Below, one piece after another: positions 21,485-32,669 of a stretch of 64,000 nt of DNA. Both the position numbers and the translations under genes were made by a program. Under the pieces are notes generated by a model. It worked only from the letters and a program-made list of their open reading frames with translations, did no database searches and was not told where the DNA came from. Within the stretch, counting starts at the first letter, position 1. Every line of letters begins with the position of its first letter. Origin of the DNA: Ixodes scapularis (taxonomy: Eukaryota; Arthropoda; Arachnida; Ixodida; Ixodidae). Location of the stretch: the NCBI RefSeq assembly GCF_016920785.2, contig NW_024609835.1, positions 23,155,108 to 23,219,107 of the forward strand. The letters are read 5' to 3'.

Positions 21485-22640
21485 ATCATAGAGTTAGTAT
21501 AATGTACGCTAGAGGTTCAACTGGCGCTAGTGTCTATGCGACTTCCGTGACGCAAATTGAAGCAGACAGCAACCAGTCTACTTTTCCAGTCTTCCTGTGT
21601 ATTCCTATGGGAAAGCGCGCGTGCATTTTGTCTCTTCGCCGGAAAGTAATACGGAACACTTTGGTTATTTGGGTCGTACCGAATAGTATGTACCTTGATT
21701 AACACTGTAAAAGTGTAATTGCTTTAGTTAGCGCATTTTTCTTCATCGGTGACCGATCTTTAACTTCGCTACATTTCAATCCCAAACGTGTGTTCCGCAG
21801 CAGGTGTGTAGAAACAAGCGACGATTCGAAGCAGAATTACAATCGAAAGGAATGTAGAGTGTGTTCAAATCTCCCCAGCATTCCGGTGACGCTTATATAT
21901 TGATAATATGCCAGTCCTGTCACTATATAAAAATGACCCCGTCGTGCATGAGCGGTTAAAAACATTTAAAACGTAGAGAATCAAGTCCGTGGGCTATAAA
22001 AGTTGTCTCTTCGTATTGTTTTCTCTGCCGGGCAGCTTTTATCGGGTACTTGTTCTCAAAGATTTCGAGCGTGCGAGTGATATTTTGAACGTAGAACAAG
22101 CAGCTTCGCTCAGAGCAGAAAGAATAAAACGGTACATACTTATTTAAAATAGGAATAGATTACGTGGCCTTCAATTAATTTTGATCGTATATGCACGTGT
22201 AGTTACTGATCCGGTGTTACTGCGTAGTTCTTGCCGTCTTTCTTAATTTCCAGATGTTCTTCGTTCGTTTGGCACGTATATCCCCCACGCTGAAAAGCGC
22301 CGACGTCGTGTTCGCGCTAGCAGTGTCCGACAGTGCATGCACATAAATACACGTACGAAGCTGTTTTAGCACCGTCTTTAATGCGATGTATTTGAAAGAA
22401 AAACACCGTAACTGACCAATTATTTTGTCGGCCTGACTGAGAAATGTTCCAAGCCACCTAGTACGTACGAATTATTCGGGATATTTGCTCTTATGATTGA
22501 GCGCAGAGAGAAAATGCACTCACTTTTTCCCATAGAAATGCATTACCGGAAGTCAATTTTCGACTGGTTGCTGTCTGCTTCAATTTGCGTCAGCACACTA
22601 GCGCCACTTGAACCTCTAGCGTACATTATAATAACTCTAT
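21485..22640 (-). mobile_element. dispersed TIR-element copy B, about 1.15 kb with 130-bp TIRs
   Basis: The left end (about 21488-21615) is repeated inversely at 22500-22640, with AATGTACGCTAGAGGTTCAA at both ends and nearby GACGCAAATTGAAGCAGACA. The interior matches the reverse complement of copy A (11875-12835). It has no transposase and is a non-autonomous DNA transposon. Orientation is given relative to copy A. Confidence 0.82.
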
Positions 22641-23327
22641 AGCTCATATACGCCCGTGTTATGGTAGTCCTCGTAAAAATAAAATATTGTATTTAAGAGA
22701 AAGAATGTAGGTGCACTCCATTCACCTGTAAGCAGACAAGGCACCGGAAGCTGCAACCACACCCGCCATCCCGCTAGCTTACAGCCTCCGAAAATGATCC
22801 CTGGAATTGTGCAGACAAAGCTAGCGGTGCGCATGTTCAGGAGCAGCGTCGATCTCCGCTTCGAGATTCGGAGCTAAAGATGCGATCTATGAAAGCTTCC
22901 ATTTGACTCAGCTGTTTCGCCTGTTCTTCACAAGAAAAGAAAAACTTGGTTCTAACGTTAAAATGTATAACCAATGCAAAAGGCAGGTGTCCTAGCTTAC
23001 CTTGATGTGTTTCCCTCGATTATAGTTTGTTGTTCTTGCTGATGACAATGTGTGTTGTAGTTGTTTCTTTTTAAAGCAAAGAATGCGCTGAAACTCTAGG
23101 TTTCCGTTCTCCTTACCCCTTTGCCTACTGCAAAATTTTTGGAAAAAAACGATTTGAAAATACCGATTCTTTTTATGTGCCCCATAAATTTAATATGCAA
23201 ACAAAAGCCAAAAACAAATACCAAAAAATATTATATGAGAGATATTTGAACACACTGCAAAAGAAAATGGGAGTAAAGTTCGGCTTCACTGCATTACCGC
23301 AGACAGTTCGCAGTACTGCAGTTCACA
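22641..23327. other. stretch without a supported gene
   Basis: AT-rich DNA with no recognisable domain. It lies downstream, in the minus sense, of the piggyBac-like fragment and may contain worn transposase sequence. I could not follow the frame. Confidence 0.25.
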
Positions 23328-23609
23328 TCACCTTGCTCGCAAAATGAACAGAAAACGTGGAGGGGCAGGATCTTTTACGTTGATTCTAGTCCAACGCCGA
23401 CATGCCGCCACTATGTCCTCATCGAAATAGAAGTCGTCTGAGCTAAACTCCAATAACTCAGTTGCATCGCTCTTGCTGTCCGATGAAAGATTTATTTCCT
23501 CGTCTTCCGAATCTGAAGAGACGTCACAATATCTTCGTTTTTGCCCCAATGTTGATGCAAGATCGTCACTACGAACGCAGCGACCAAAAGATGTTGCCGC
23601 CATTTTCAA
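23328..23609 (-). pseudogene. possible piggyBac-like transposase N-terminal fragment
   Basis: The 93-codon frame has an acidic, serine-rich segment (SSDSEDEEINLSSDS) followed by RRWTRINVKDPAPPRF. That is the arrangement at the start of many piggyBac-type transposases: an acidic leader, then W..I....PPRF. The frame then stops, and no catalytic domain was found downstream. The LINE at 23665-27379 was inserted 46 bp upstream of its ATG. The identification rests on a short motif and is tentative. Confidence 0.45.
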
Positions 23610-23664
23610 ATCCCCTGTTGCCCGCGTTGGAACAATTTTCCGCCAAATTCAGAAAGTTACCATT

Positions 23665-26600
23665 GATTGATTGAAACGTTTTTATTAGCAGAAAATGAAA
23701 TAACCGCCGTGCCGCTTGAAGTGTATTCATCTGGAACGGTGGCTTAGGGAGGGAAGATAGGACCAAAGAGGATAGAGAGAAAGGTTAAGGAAGGAAAGGT
23801 AATTATATGTACAGGGGAAGGTTCGCTGTGCGCACAAAGGCAAGCAGCGAGTCGAGAATGTGTTTTCGGTGATCGGGGGGCTTTGTGGAGTGTGGGCATG
23901 TCCATTCCGCGTAACTTGTGGGGCGATAGCTAGCCGGGATTAGATTGAGGTGTTTAGCCCTTTGCATGGAGTGCTTGGGACAGTCCCATATAATGTGAGG
24001 GCACTTCGCCGGCACTTTGCACTGGGGGCAGAGTGGGCTAGGCCAACATCATCCTCGGAAATAGGGCGGTGAAATCTGGCCCTCCACACTGGTGTCAGTG
24101 CCGTTTGTGTATGAAGCTTACGGAGGCAAATCCTCTCCCATCTAGTGTATCCAGACGGGAGGGGACATTCCTCCTGAGGAAGGAGAGCAGCAAGTCGCGC
24201 CTTTCTGGCGAGACGAGCGGCCTCCCTGTGCTCCAATGGGTCCATGGGAACCTGGGCGGGATTGGGATCGGAGGGGCGGACACAGCCTTGTGAGGGTTGA
24301 AAAGTAAGTAATAAATCCCTCGCGGCTGTGTTCGCCTTCTCGTTACCCGGAATGTCGGCGTGGCCGGGTATCCAGGTTATTGTTATGTGGCCCCCATTGG
24401 AGCGGAATAATTTACATACGTATCGGAGCTCCCGGACGGTTCCATTGCGGCTGGTCAGGCAGGTGCACTCTCGCAGTGCCTCCTGTGAGTCCGTGAATAT
24501 GTACATACGCCTACCGTGGTGATGTGAGTGTGACTGAATGGCCCACAGAATTGCTTGGAGCTCTGCAGTCTTGGAACTTGGTGTGTACGGTGCAATTTTG
24601 CTGCATGTTTGCCGGGTGGTGTGTGAGTAATAGGCAACAGTGGTTTCTCCATCATCCGCTCGGACAGCACCAGTGTAAATTAATAAATTTTGTTTTTCCG
24701 CTTCCAGTATGGTAAGGGCTTTGATGTGCCGAGTTGCAGCCGCCCGCTTGCGATTGACAGGACGCGGGCCGTGTGACTGTGGGAGTGGTTTTAGGTTTAC
24801 AAGTAGCGTGTCCTCCCGCGGAGGGTTAGGAGGGGCGTTGCTGGGGACCTGGAATACGGGATCTCCCAGCTGACTCAGTATAAGCCGGCCGGCCTGGGTT
24901 CCCTGAAGACGGAGTTTCAGACTGATGAGCAGTTCAGTGGCAATCTCTCTAATGGAGTTGAGCTGTGCTGCCGAGTGGAGTTGGGCTACGGGGGTAATTT
25001 TGGGCAAGCCAGTGATGACCCGCATAGCTGCGCGATTAAGAGTTTCAAGTGTACGCTCCTGCGTACGAGTCAATTGGAGATAGTTGTATCCGTACACAGC
25101 CTTAGAAATAAGGAGTGAACGGATCAACTGACGCAGGATCTTTTCCTGGGCACCCCAGGTTTTGCCTGTGGTACGACGGATAATGTATAAGCCGTGCTTC
25201 CAATGGGCTTTAATGGAGCGCACCCAGCTTTGGGCCCCTCCATTTTGATCAATGGCGAGGCCCAGGATGGTGAGGCTGGGCTGCTGTTCGAGTGTAATCC
25301 CGTGAAGATACAGCTTGAATAGGTCGCTGTAGTTATTACGCCGCCCTTGGCGGCGGGCTACAATCATGTAATTAGTTTTAGTGAGGGACAGGGCCATGCC
25401 GTTGTCCTCGAGGAACCGTGATGTCACGTCCAGGGCATGCTGAAGTGTATTCTGTTGTGTAGCTAGTGGGGTACCGGCCGTCCAGAAAGTGATATCGTCA
25501 GCGTGTATTGTAAAACCGAGGCCTTCCACTTCGTCAAGTCGGAAGGCGAGCTCGGTCATAGAAATATTAAAGAGGGTGGGCGAGAGAACTGCCCCTTGAG
25601 GCACTCTCGTTGCATTGTGTGTGATGGGCCCTGAGGTGGCGCCTACTATGACTTGAAATTGGCGGTCTTTTAAGAATGACTTCACGAAATTTAGAATGCG
25701 ACCGGTGAAGCCGAGGCGTTCAGCGGCGCGGATTACGGTGTGATGAGGAATTGTGTCGAATGCCTTCTGCACGTCGGCCGCAACGATCGTGCGGGGACCG
25801 GAAGTAAGGGGTGCGATAATGTCGTGATGTATGAGCGCGAGACTATCTTGCGTGGAGAGGTTAGGACGGAATCCTGTTTGCATAGGATGCAATTTGTTGT
25901 GAGTCTCTAAAATCCACGTGATTCGAGTGAGGACCATGCGCTCCATCACCTTACACAGGTTAGATGTTAAGGAGATGGGACGCAGGTTTTTGATGTTAGT
26001 AAGCGACTTGCCCGGTTTGGGGATGGGTATGACGGTCGAGAGCTTCCAATCGTTGGTGAGCAGCCCTGTTTGCCACACGTCATTAAACCAGTCCAGCAGA
26101 TCCTGCATATCGACCTCCGGGAGATTCCGTAAAGCATTAATGGTTATGCAGTCTGGGCCAGGGGCGGTATTGCACTTGGCTGTGTTCAGTGCAAACACCA
26201 GTTCCCCCATAGTGAAGAGGGAGTCTTCGGGAAGATGCGCATTTTCTGTTTGGACCTGGTAGCAGTCAGAAGGCGATGGAGTAGAAGGTTGAGGGAAGAA
26301 TGTTTCTGCTGCCAGTGTTGCCAACTCATCCTCAGAAATGTTCAGATGCAGGGCCAAGTTGCTGCCCGTGTTCTTGTTCCTAGTTTTCCCGGCCATGCCG
26401 TTGTAGGTTCGCCAGACCTTCTTGAGCCCTGTCCTTTCGTTGAATGAATTGCAGTGTTTCTGCCACGTGGATCTGTCGAGCTCCAGTGTGTATCGTTTGG
26501 CTTTGGCGGTAGCGAGGTTGAGTTTAATTTTGAGGATTTGGCTGCGCTTGTTCTTACGGTATTGTTGGAGTGCCTGGAGTCGGCTCGCCCACAGGTTTAG

Positions 26601-27379
26601 GAGATGAAAATCCAGATATGGGGAGTCTTCCTTGACCTGATATGTAGATTGAGCCTTGCGCATGGCTTCTTGGATGCGCAGGGTAAGGTCAGTGTTGTTA
26701 AGAGTAGAGAGTGCTTCACGGAAAGTGTCCCATTTAATGAAACGTATTTCCTTGCGTGGGCTGCAGCCAATGTAGAGTGTGGTACAGAGAGGGACGTGAT
26801 CGCTCCCTATAGTGTCCGTATAGACACTCCACCTGGTTCTGAGGCCCGGGGATGCCCATGTCAGATCCGGGGACGTGTCATCCTGTTGTGGTGAAGCGCC
26901 AAGGCGAGTTGGGGTGTTGGCGTCATTGAGAAGTTCGAGATTGTGCTTCTTGTAGAGTGATGCTATGAGGCGCCCCCTACGAAGGGTTTTCTTGTAGCCC
27001 CATTGGTTATGGGGTGCGTTGAAGTCACCCGCAAGGATGACTGATTCTTTTGTGTTATTCATTATTTCATTAATCCACGCACAACCACCAGAATCTGACT
27101 GATTGGGGCGGAGATACACATTGTAGATGCGGAAAGTCTTATTTCCTAGCCGAATTCGGACACCAACAATTTCTCTTTCCTCATTGTTGAGAGAGGAGGT
27201 GTCTATTTGGGACTGGGGAATGTGTTTTCTTACCAGGGTGAGGACCATGCCAGGAGTGTCCAGAGAGCCACCGCGTTCATTGCTGGATCGTGGAATGGAA
27301 GGTGCGGTGAGGGTGAAGTATCCAGGAATCGTGAACGTTGTCCCTACTGTCTCTTGCAGTAGTATAACAACGGGCGCAT
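23665..27379 (-). mobile_element. 5'-truncated I-clade LINE with 9-bp target duplication
   Basis: The element is flanked by GTTACCATT at 23656-23664 and 27380-27388. On the minus strand it starts inside the ORF2 endonuclease (PVVILLQET) and ends with AATAAA and CAAT repeats (TTTCAATCAATCAAT). The bases upstream of the first in-frame codons belong to the target site. The 3.7-kb length, clean ends and nearly open ORF suggest a fairly young target-primed insertion. Confidence 0.92.
23803..27372 (-). pseudogene. LINE ORF2: endonuclease, reverse transcriptase, RNase H, zinc knuckle
   Basis: The frame is open from about 27372, where the truncation cuts it, to 23940; the Met at 27248 is internal. 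Domains in order: APE-type endonuclease (lacking its N-terminus; IGSDHVPL present); RT with NTAPGPDCITINAL, AADVQKAFDTIPHH, VPQGAVLSPTLFN and catalytic IHADDITFWT, so both Asp are kept; and RNase H. The RNase H retains the Glu (KTAELQA) and Asp (IFTDSQEA) blocks, but its first catalytic Asp is gone (IYTGAV instead of the usual YTDGA). A single frameshift near 24015-24045 puts the C-terminal knuckle (CPQC...CPHIIWDC) in another frame ending at 23803. Otherwise it is intact. Confidence 0.9.
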
Positions 27380-27443
27380 GTTACCATTTTTTCATCTTCC
27401 TTGGAGCGCCATCTATCCACGGCAAAGCTAACTATAAACACGT

Positions 27444-28136
27444 GGACTAGCCTAGAGCACTATATAGCTCCTTCGGAGCAGAGTAGCGCAATCTAGAACG
27501 CCGCCCCTCGGCGATTAGCAGCGAACGCCCGAAAGTTCCAACTGCGGTCAGAAATGCATGGAGAACGTGAGAAAATCGTTGTTTCTTCAGTATTGTGGGG
27601 ATGTACGGAATGGCAATCGTTTTTGACATAATAACGGAACATTTTAGAATAATTTTCGCTAAGTTTTGTGCCCCACAAGGACGTGACTTTTTTTTTTTTT
27701 TTAAATTGCCTGAGCGGCATCATGCAGCAGACGACACGGCGACGTCACACCATTCACGTGACCCGCTCCGGCCAACCCGAAAAGCCCATCTCCGCTGGGA
27801 GCAAAAATCGTCTGCTTCAAACGCCATTGCCTTGGAAATTGCCCTCTCAAAATTTTCACACGCATCCGATATTATTAAAACTTTGATAAAATGTTTAGTG
27901 CTTTACTAACTTCACCACAGACTAGTTTTGAAAAGTGTGAACTCGCCGTTCATTTTTTGATCAGCCGTGTCGTGTCGATCTCCATGTATTCTCCTATAGG
28001 GCGGGCCGCCTCCTGGAACCCTGAGTACCACGTGACTCGCGCCGATCCGCTCTGTCGGCCATGTTGTCGGCAAAACACGGAGTTCAAAGGATTGCGCTAC
28101 TCTGCTCGGTAGGAGCTATAGTGCTCTAGACTAGCC
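27444..28136. mobile_element. TIR DNA element, 693 bp, TIRs about 50 bp
   Basis: GGACTAGCCTAGAGCACTAT... at 27444-27494 recurs inversely at 28089-28136. It extends through GAGCAGAGTAGCGCAATC with about 90% identity. The interior has a T run (27689-27702) and no transposase. Its right end abuts a minus-strand LINE fragment. No clear target duplication was found. Confidence 0.82.
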
Positions 28137-29628
28137 CAGTTCGCAAAGCAGTTCGTCCGTGGTAGCTACCGAGGCTCGGATGTCGCACATCCTTAGCTTG
28201 ATGGGCGTAGTCGTAATATTTCGAATCGCCTTGCCCGTTTCTTGATGCGTCTTCAGTGAACGGGTGGCGTCTTGGGAGTCTGTGAACTTGATGACGCTCG
28301 TGCCGCATTCCGCATTGGGCTTCTTGTCCTAGTGCATTCAGGGCGTGACCTCAGCCTCTTGCGCAGTTCTGCAATACGGTGCATGTTTTGTGCAAGTAGT
28401 TTTCGTGTATTCAACGTACCACGCAAGAGCAACATTTCCTCGTTCACTGAAGGCTGCGTCGGTGTAGCAGACGATGGTAGGTGAATCGTTACATTTGATC
28501 ATGAATTTTACTTCCTCTGTGTGCTTCATTGCCTTGTGTCGCCGTCTTTTTTTTTTTTTTTTTGTCGTTTATTTTTTGTGGTATAGGGGCCGATTGGGCT
28601 ATGTCGATCCTCTCCCATGGTGGTAGTTGGTCTGGTATGGGTGCATTGTTTTCGAGTTGCCAACCAAGTAGTTAGGCGATTTCTCTGCCTTGCTTGGTGT
28701 GTTGCAGCTGAACTCTTTGTGCTTGTTCTTGCGTGGAGGCCAATTCTTTCAACGACGGATATGGAACGCATTTGTGTAGTTATTTCAGTCTTGTTTGTCT
28801 CGGAAGGCCCGAGATACATCTTCTAGCGTCGTTCATCAGGGTTTCGAGACGGGCCCAATGATGCAGTGTCAATCTATAAAAGCGACAGCCATACATGACT
28901 TACGGTATGAGTGCCGCTTGAACTATCGTTCTGGCAATTCCTTCACCTGCTCCGCCGTGTTTATTCGCTATTCTTTTGATGATCGAGCTGCCGTGTCTCC
29001 ATGTGTCGCGCATTTTTTTGATCCGTTTGTCGGGATTAAGTTTGGTGTTGACGTGGATTCCGATGATGGTGTGTTCGTCCCTCTTTTCTATTGTCTGCTC
29101 GTCGAACTTTAGAGTGGGGTTGGTGTTGTCTCTTTCTCTGCCAAATATCAGGAGTATAGTCTTCTCGGCTGGTGGTTTCATGCCTACTTCTACTAGGAAG
29201 CTCTCTATGATGTGAAGTGCTGCCTGCAGTGTTTCGACCTGTTCCTCTTTCGTGCCTTCTGCCGTCCACGATGTGAAGTCATCTGCGTATATAGTAAAAG
29301 GGAGTGTCTCCACCTCGTCCAACCTCCAAGCTAGCGGTGTCATCGCTAGCTGTGCGGGGAAAGGACAGAACCCTGCGGCACTCCAATGTCATTGTTCTTT
29401 GTGCTACTTTGATATTTGCCCGCTTTGATTACGTATCTTCTATTTTTGATAAATATCTTGATTCCGTTAAGCGACCTTCCTAGGATTCCTTGGGTCTCCA
29501 TGGTATTGATTATTACGTCGTGCGGTAGCGAATCAAACGCTTTCTTGATGTCTACAGCCCCCAACATTCTCGTACTCTGGGGTTCGGTGGTGAATTTCAG
29601 TATCGTTTCTCTAAGTAGTATTAGCTCG
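28137..29628 (-). pseudogene. degenerate I-clade LINE fragment (RT and RNase H)
   Basis: On the minus strand from about 29620: RT block VDIKKAFDSLPHD, then GVPQGSVLSP (29346-29567). A frame change follows, then RLDEVETLPFTIYADDFTSWT with an intact YADD (28900-29343), and an RNase H start IVCYTDAAFSERG near 28440-28490. It is broken by several frameshifts and a 17-T run at 28547-28563. It is close in kind to the LINE at 23665-27379 but much older, judging by the damage. Confidence 0.82.
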
Positions 29629-30358
29629 AGGGCAACGAGATAGCTAACGATGCAGCAGGAGTGTTAACTCGTTCCTTCCTCCTCTGCCTTCATGCCACTC
29701 CGAAGCCCCCGCGCCCTCTCAAAACCATCCGAATCCACCACAAACATTACCGCCAATCGAGTCTCCGAAGAGCGAACCTGACGGCTTTTACGACCCTTTT
29801 TGGGAAATTAAAGGAGCCAGGATCGCTCTGAAGAAAAATATCGAAAAGCACGCAGACGTGGCACGGGAAAGCCTTTCCAAGGGATTCCGAAGACACGAAT
29901 CCGTCCTGCTAAAAAGACTCCAAGCAGGAGCTGCAATCACCCCATCAATAACGAAGAAATGGGCGGACGTTAAAAAGAGGAAGAAGAATCCGGACATTGT
30001 ACCAAAACCGGACCAGTGCAAGTACTGCCTAGAGAATCTCAGGGCAGACACTCAACACTTGGTCTGGGAATGTTCAAAGCTCGAGCAAGAACGCAATGAC
30101 GCCCTGGGAGCACTCAACCATGAAGAAAAAGCTTCAACACTCGACGAATGGGTAAACCCCGCAGGAGACTCCGAACGACGCAGCCTCATCCTCTGATCGC
30201 TGGTCGACTTTCTGAAGACGACCAACCTCGGCAGAGACTTGTAGCTGCCACAATTACAATCCTACGCGCCACCATCATGCCAATAACCCTCTCCCCTCTG
30301 ACCCTACCATAGTGCAAAACGCCAGTTGAATTCCATTCTTTATAAACGTTGTCTGACC
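29629..30358 (+). pseudogene. 5'-truncated I-clade LINE 3' end
   Basis: It opens with GNEIANDAAGVLT, the last RNase H block. The frame at 29858-30196 carries a CCHC-type motif (CKYCLENLRADTQHLVWEC) and the usual STLDEWVNPAGDSERR segment, then stops at 30196. LVDFLKTTNLGRDL follows in frame after the stop. The 3' end finishes in TGACC repeats. It meets the opposite-strand fragment 28137-29628 head to head. Confidence 0.85.
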
Positions 30359-30364
30359 TGACCT

Positions 30365-30559
30365 GGGGCCCTATGTTGCGCTTTTTGGACTCCCACGGCA
30401 ACTATGGAGAAGTAAGTGACGTCAACAACGCAGCAAACGCAGATTGGATGTTGATTTTGTTTTCTTCTGTCAACATCCGATCTGCGTTTGCTGCGTTGTT
30501 GACGTCACTTCCTTCTCCAAAGTCGCCATGGGAGTTCAAAAAGCGCAACATAGGGCCCC
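30365..30559. mobile_element. 195-bp hairpin MITE with TGACCT duplication
   Basis: GGGGCCCTATGTTGCGCTTT at the left is repeated inversely at the right. Arms of about 88 bp pair almost fully around a small loop near 30455-30470. The flanks are TGACCT at 30359-30364 and 30560-30565, although the left copy lies within the TGACC tail of the LINE, which weakens the duplication as evidence. It inserted at or just after the LINE tail. Confidence 0.88.
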
Positions 30560-30565
30560 TGACCT

Positions 30566-31609
30566 GATCCATGATAGCGTGTTGGAGTCCGAATCAACGT
30601 GGACGAGCCCAGCTCGTCTTCGGGAGGAGCGGTACAAACAGTGTGGACGAACCTAGGTCATCCATGGTGGGGAAAGGGTTAATTCTCTGAATTTTGAACA
30701 TCTCATTAAGAGATAGCCATGGAGACGACAGACACCCCATGACCGAAAACTTGACCAGTCAGAGAAAAAGTGGCGGTTACGGGTTATAGATCCATCATCG
30801 GTTCTCACTTTCATGCCGATATTCGTGGAGGCTAGGTGTGGGGAGGCCATAGAGAGCGAGGGAAGCGGAGGCCATCGGTCTCACAAGACGGAAGAGGATC
30901 ACACCGTTTTTACGCGTTCTCTCTTTTTATCTCTGTCAGCGCTCCTTAGATAGCCTAACCCCCCTCCCCCCCTGCCCCCCCCCCCCCCCTTACATGTTGA
31001 CAGTTGACTGTAAAGTGAGGAGTGGACTGGACCACCATGCCCGGACAAGTAAACCAAAAGAAGTACCGTCCTTACCCTCAAAGATGCTTTTAGCCTCGCG
31101 TTGTGCCTCAAGAGCGTTGTGCCTCAAGAGCGTGCTAGAGTAAAATAGCGCACATCCCAGACAAAGAGTTTGACCCCTTCGCGCGAGGCTACATCGTCTG
31201 CTACGCGAGTTGTGAACCCGCGGATCGAGGGGGTACGAACCCGCGTTTGATGTCTGTGCAGGTGGCGGGAGACGCCGAAGAAGTTGGAAGGGGTGAAACG
31301 ATGTAAAATACAGAAACAAAAACAAATAAACACGAAGAACCTTCTCCTGCCCGGGAAAAGAAAAACACGATGGAAGCCGACGGAGAGCCTACTTGGAGTT
31401 GTCTTACTTGATATTTGTCTTTCGTATATTTTTACATGCCTTGGCCGTTTTTCTGGTGGTTCTAGTGACCGGTCATACAAAAAGCGTGTTTTCTTTTTGG
31501 CTATTCTTCGCTTCCTGACGTTTTCTATTTTTCGGTGAACTTGCTCTCTTTATGCTGCTGAATGTTCTGCTCGAATTTCTCCAGTTACTGTATTATGCTC
31601 ATATTTTTA
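30566..31609. other. stretch without a supported gene
   Basis: It holds C-rich DNA at 30960-30989, including 15 C at 30975-30989. Frames of 60-118 codons on the minus strand (30990-31480) overlap one another and show no domain. Confidence 0.3.
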
Positions 31610-31744
31610 AGAAGTAACGAGTAATTAAAGTGATCCGTTACCAATATTTTGTAACGAAATCACATTAAAAGTTACTTCCGAAAAAAACTAACGTGGCAAT
31701 TACAAAATTACTTGAAAAAGTTACGGATTACTTCCCAATTCTGA
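31610..31744. mobile_element. probable hAT-type transposon end
   Basis: Read on the minus strand the end is CAGAATTGGGAAGTAATCCG, followed by several GTAAC/GTTAC and AGTAATT sub-terminal repeats. This is the same design as the ends of the hAT-type element at 57234-59261. No partner end was found, so the element is partial or its other end is diverged. Confidence 0.5.
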
Positions 31745-32082
31745 TCGTGCGTTTACAAATTATTGATCTTGTTCTAATCCAACGAAGAATTCGACAAAAG
31801 CGAAACCATTCACTCAACGGACATAACAACTAAGTTTTCTTGTTTTTCAATCACTCTATTCAGCTCAACAACAATTCGAAAAAAAAAAATAATAGATATA
31901 CAGGCTCACTAAAATAATAAGGAACACACGCAAACGGTGTTTTATCTCATGGCATTACTATCCTGGCGGCAGCCGAAGAACTACTACATGACGTAGCGTT
32001 CAGTGAAATAGCCCGCGACTCTACCTGAGGACAGCACGCCAGTTTTGCCTGCCAAGAACGATCTACGGTTTTCCACACCCCC

Positions 32083-32420
32083 TGTTGTAAAATAAAAAGA
32101 AAAGAACTTGGAGATGCCCGAGCCGGGAAGAGGGAAGGGAAAACGACTTCGAAGACGAGCCGAAACCGAGGCACCAGCCCCTTTCCAGGAAACCGCGGAG
32201 AAGGACGGAGGGCCGCGGGGAGAGCGCGCCCCACCGTGGGGTCATAAACGACGAGCCCCCCTCTTGGACGGAAGCTTGGTGCGGTCGACTTCTCCCTTCT
32301 TGTTCGAACGACGGTCGACGGCGGACGTGCCTTCGCTAACTTTACTTAAACGACTTTTCACTAGAAATAAACAATGTTCTGTTACTCTAAAAAACAACGA
32401 GTCCTTTTCCTAATTCCACA
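32083..32420 (+). mobile_element. possible small solo LTR (338 bp)
   Basis: It starts TGTTGTAAAATAAAAAG and ends AATTCCACA (TGT...ACA). AAATAAACAATG near 32365 sits where a poly(A) signal would. The flanks are CCCCC and GCCCC, an imperfect 5-bp duplication. The interior is GC-rich. There is no internal region or second LTR. This is weaker than the LTR at 20024. Confidence 0.45.
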
Positions 32421-32499
32421 GCCCCCTTGCACTAAGTTGTATAGACGGCTGCCAAACTACGAGGCTTTGAATGACTCATTCAGTAGTAAGTAACCAGGG

Positions 32500-32660
32500 G
32501 GTCGAACCGGGCATTATTCCGGTTCGGTTCGGGTTCGGGTTCAGTAGTTTTGCATTTTGTACCGGTTCGGTTCCGGTGCAGTAATTAATTCAAAATAACA
32601 GTTCAATTACCGGCTCCACCAAGCGCAAAAACGGTTCGAACCGGTTCTTTTAAAAAAAAA
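32500..32660. repeat. GAACCGGTTC-type short repeat cluster
   Basis: Variants of GGTTCGGTTC and CGGTTCGAACCGGTTC recur on both strands at 32519-32575 and 32618-32650. A run of A follows at 32653-32660. Such clusters are common as sub-terminal repeats of DNA transposons. No ends were identified. Confidence 0.6.
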
Positions 32661-32669
32661 GGAGTCCAC

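Noticed and set aside
26604..26894. Plus-strand frames across 24069-27450
   Set aside because: Shadows of the minus-strand LINE ORF2.
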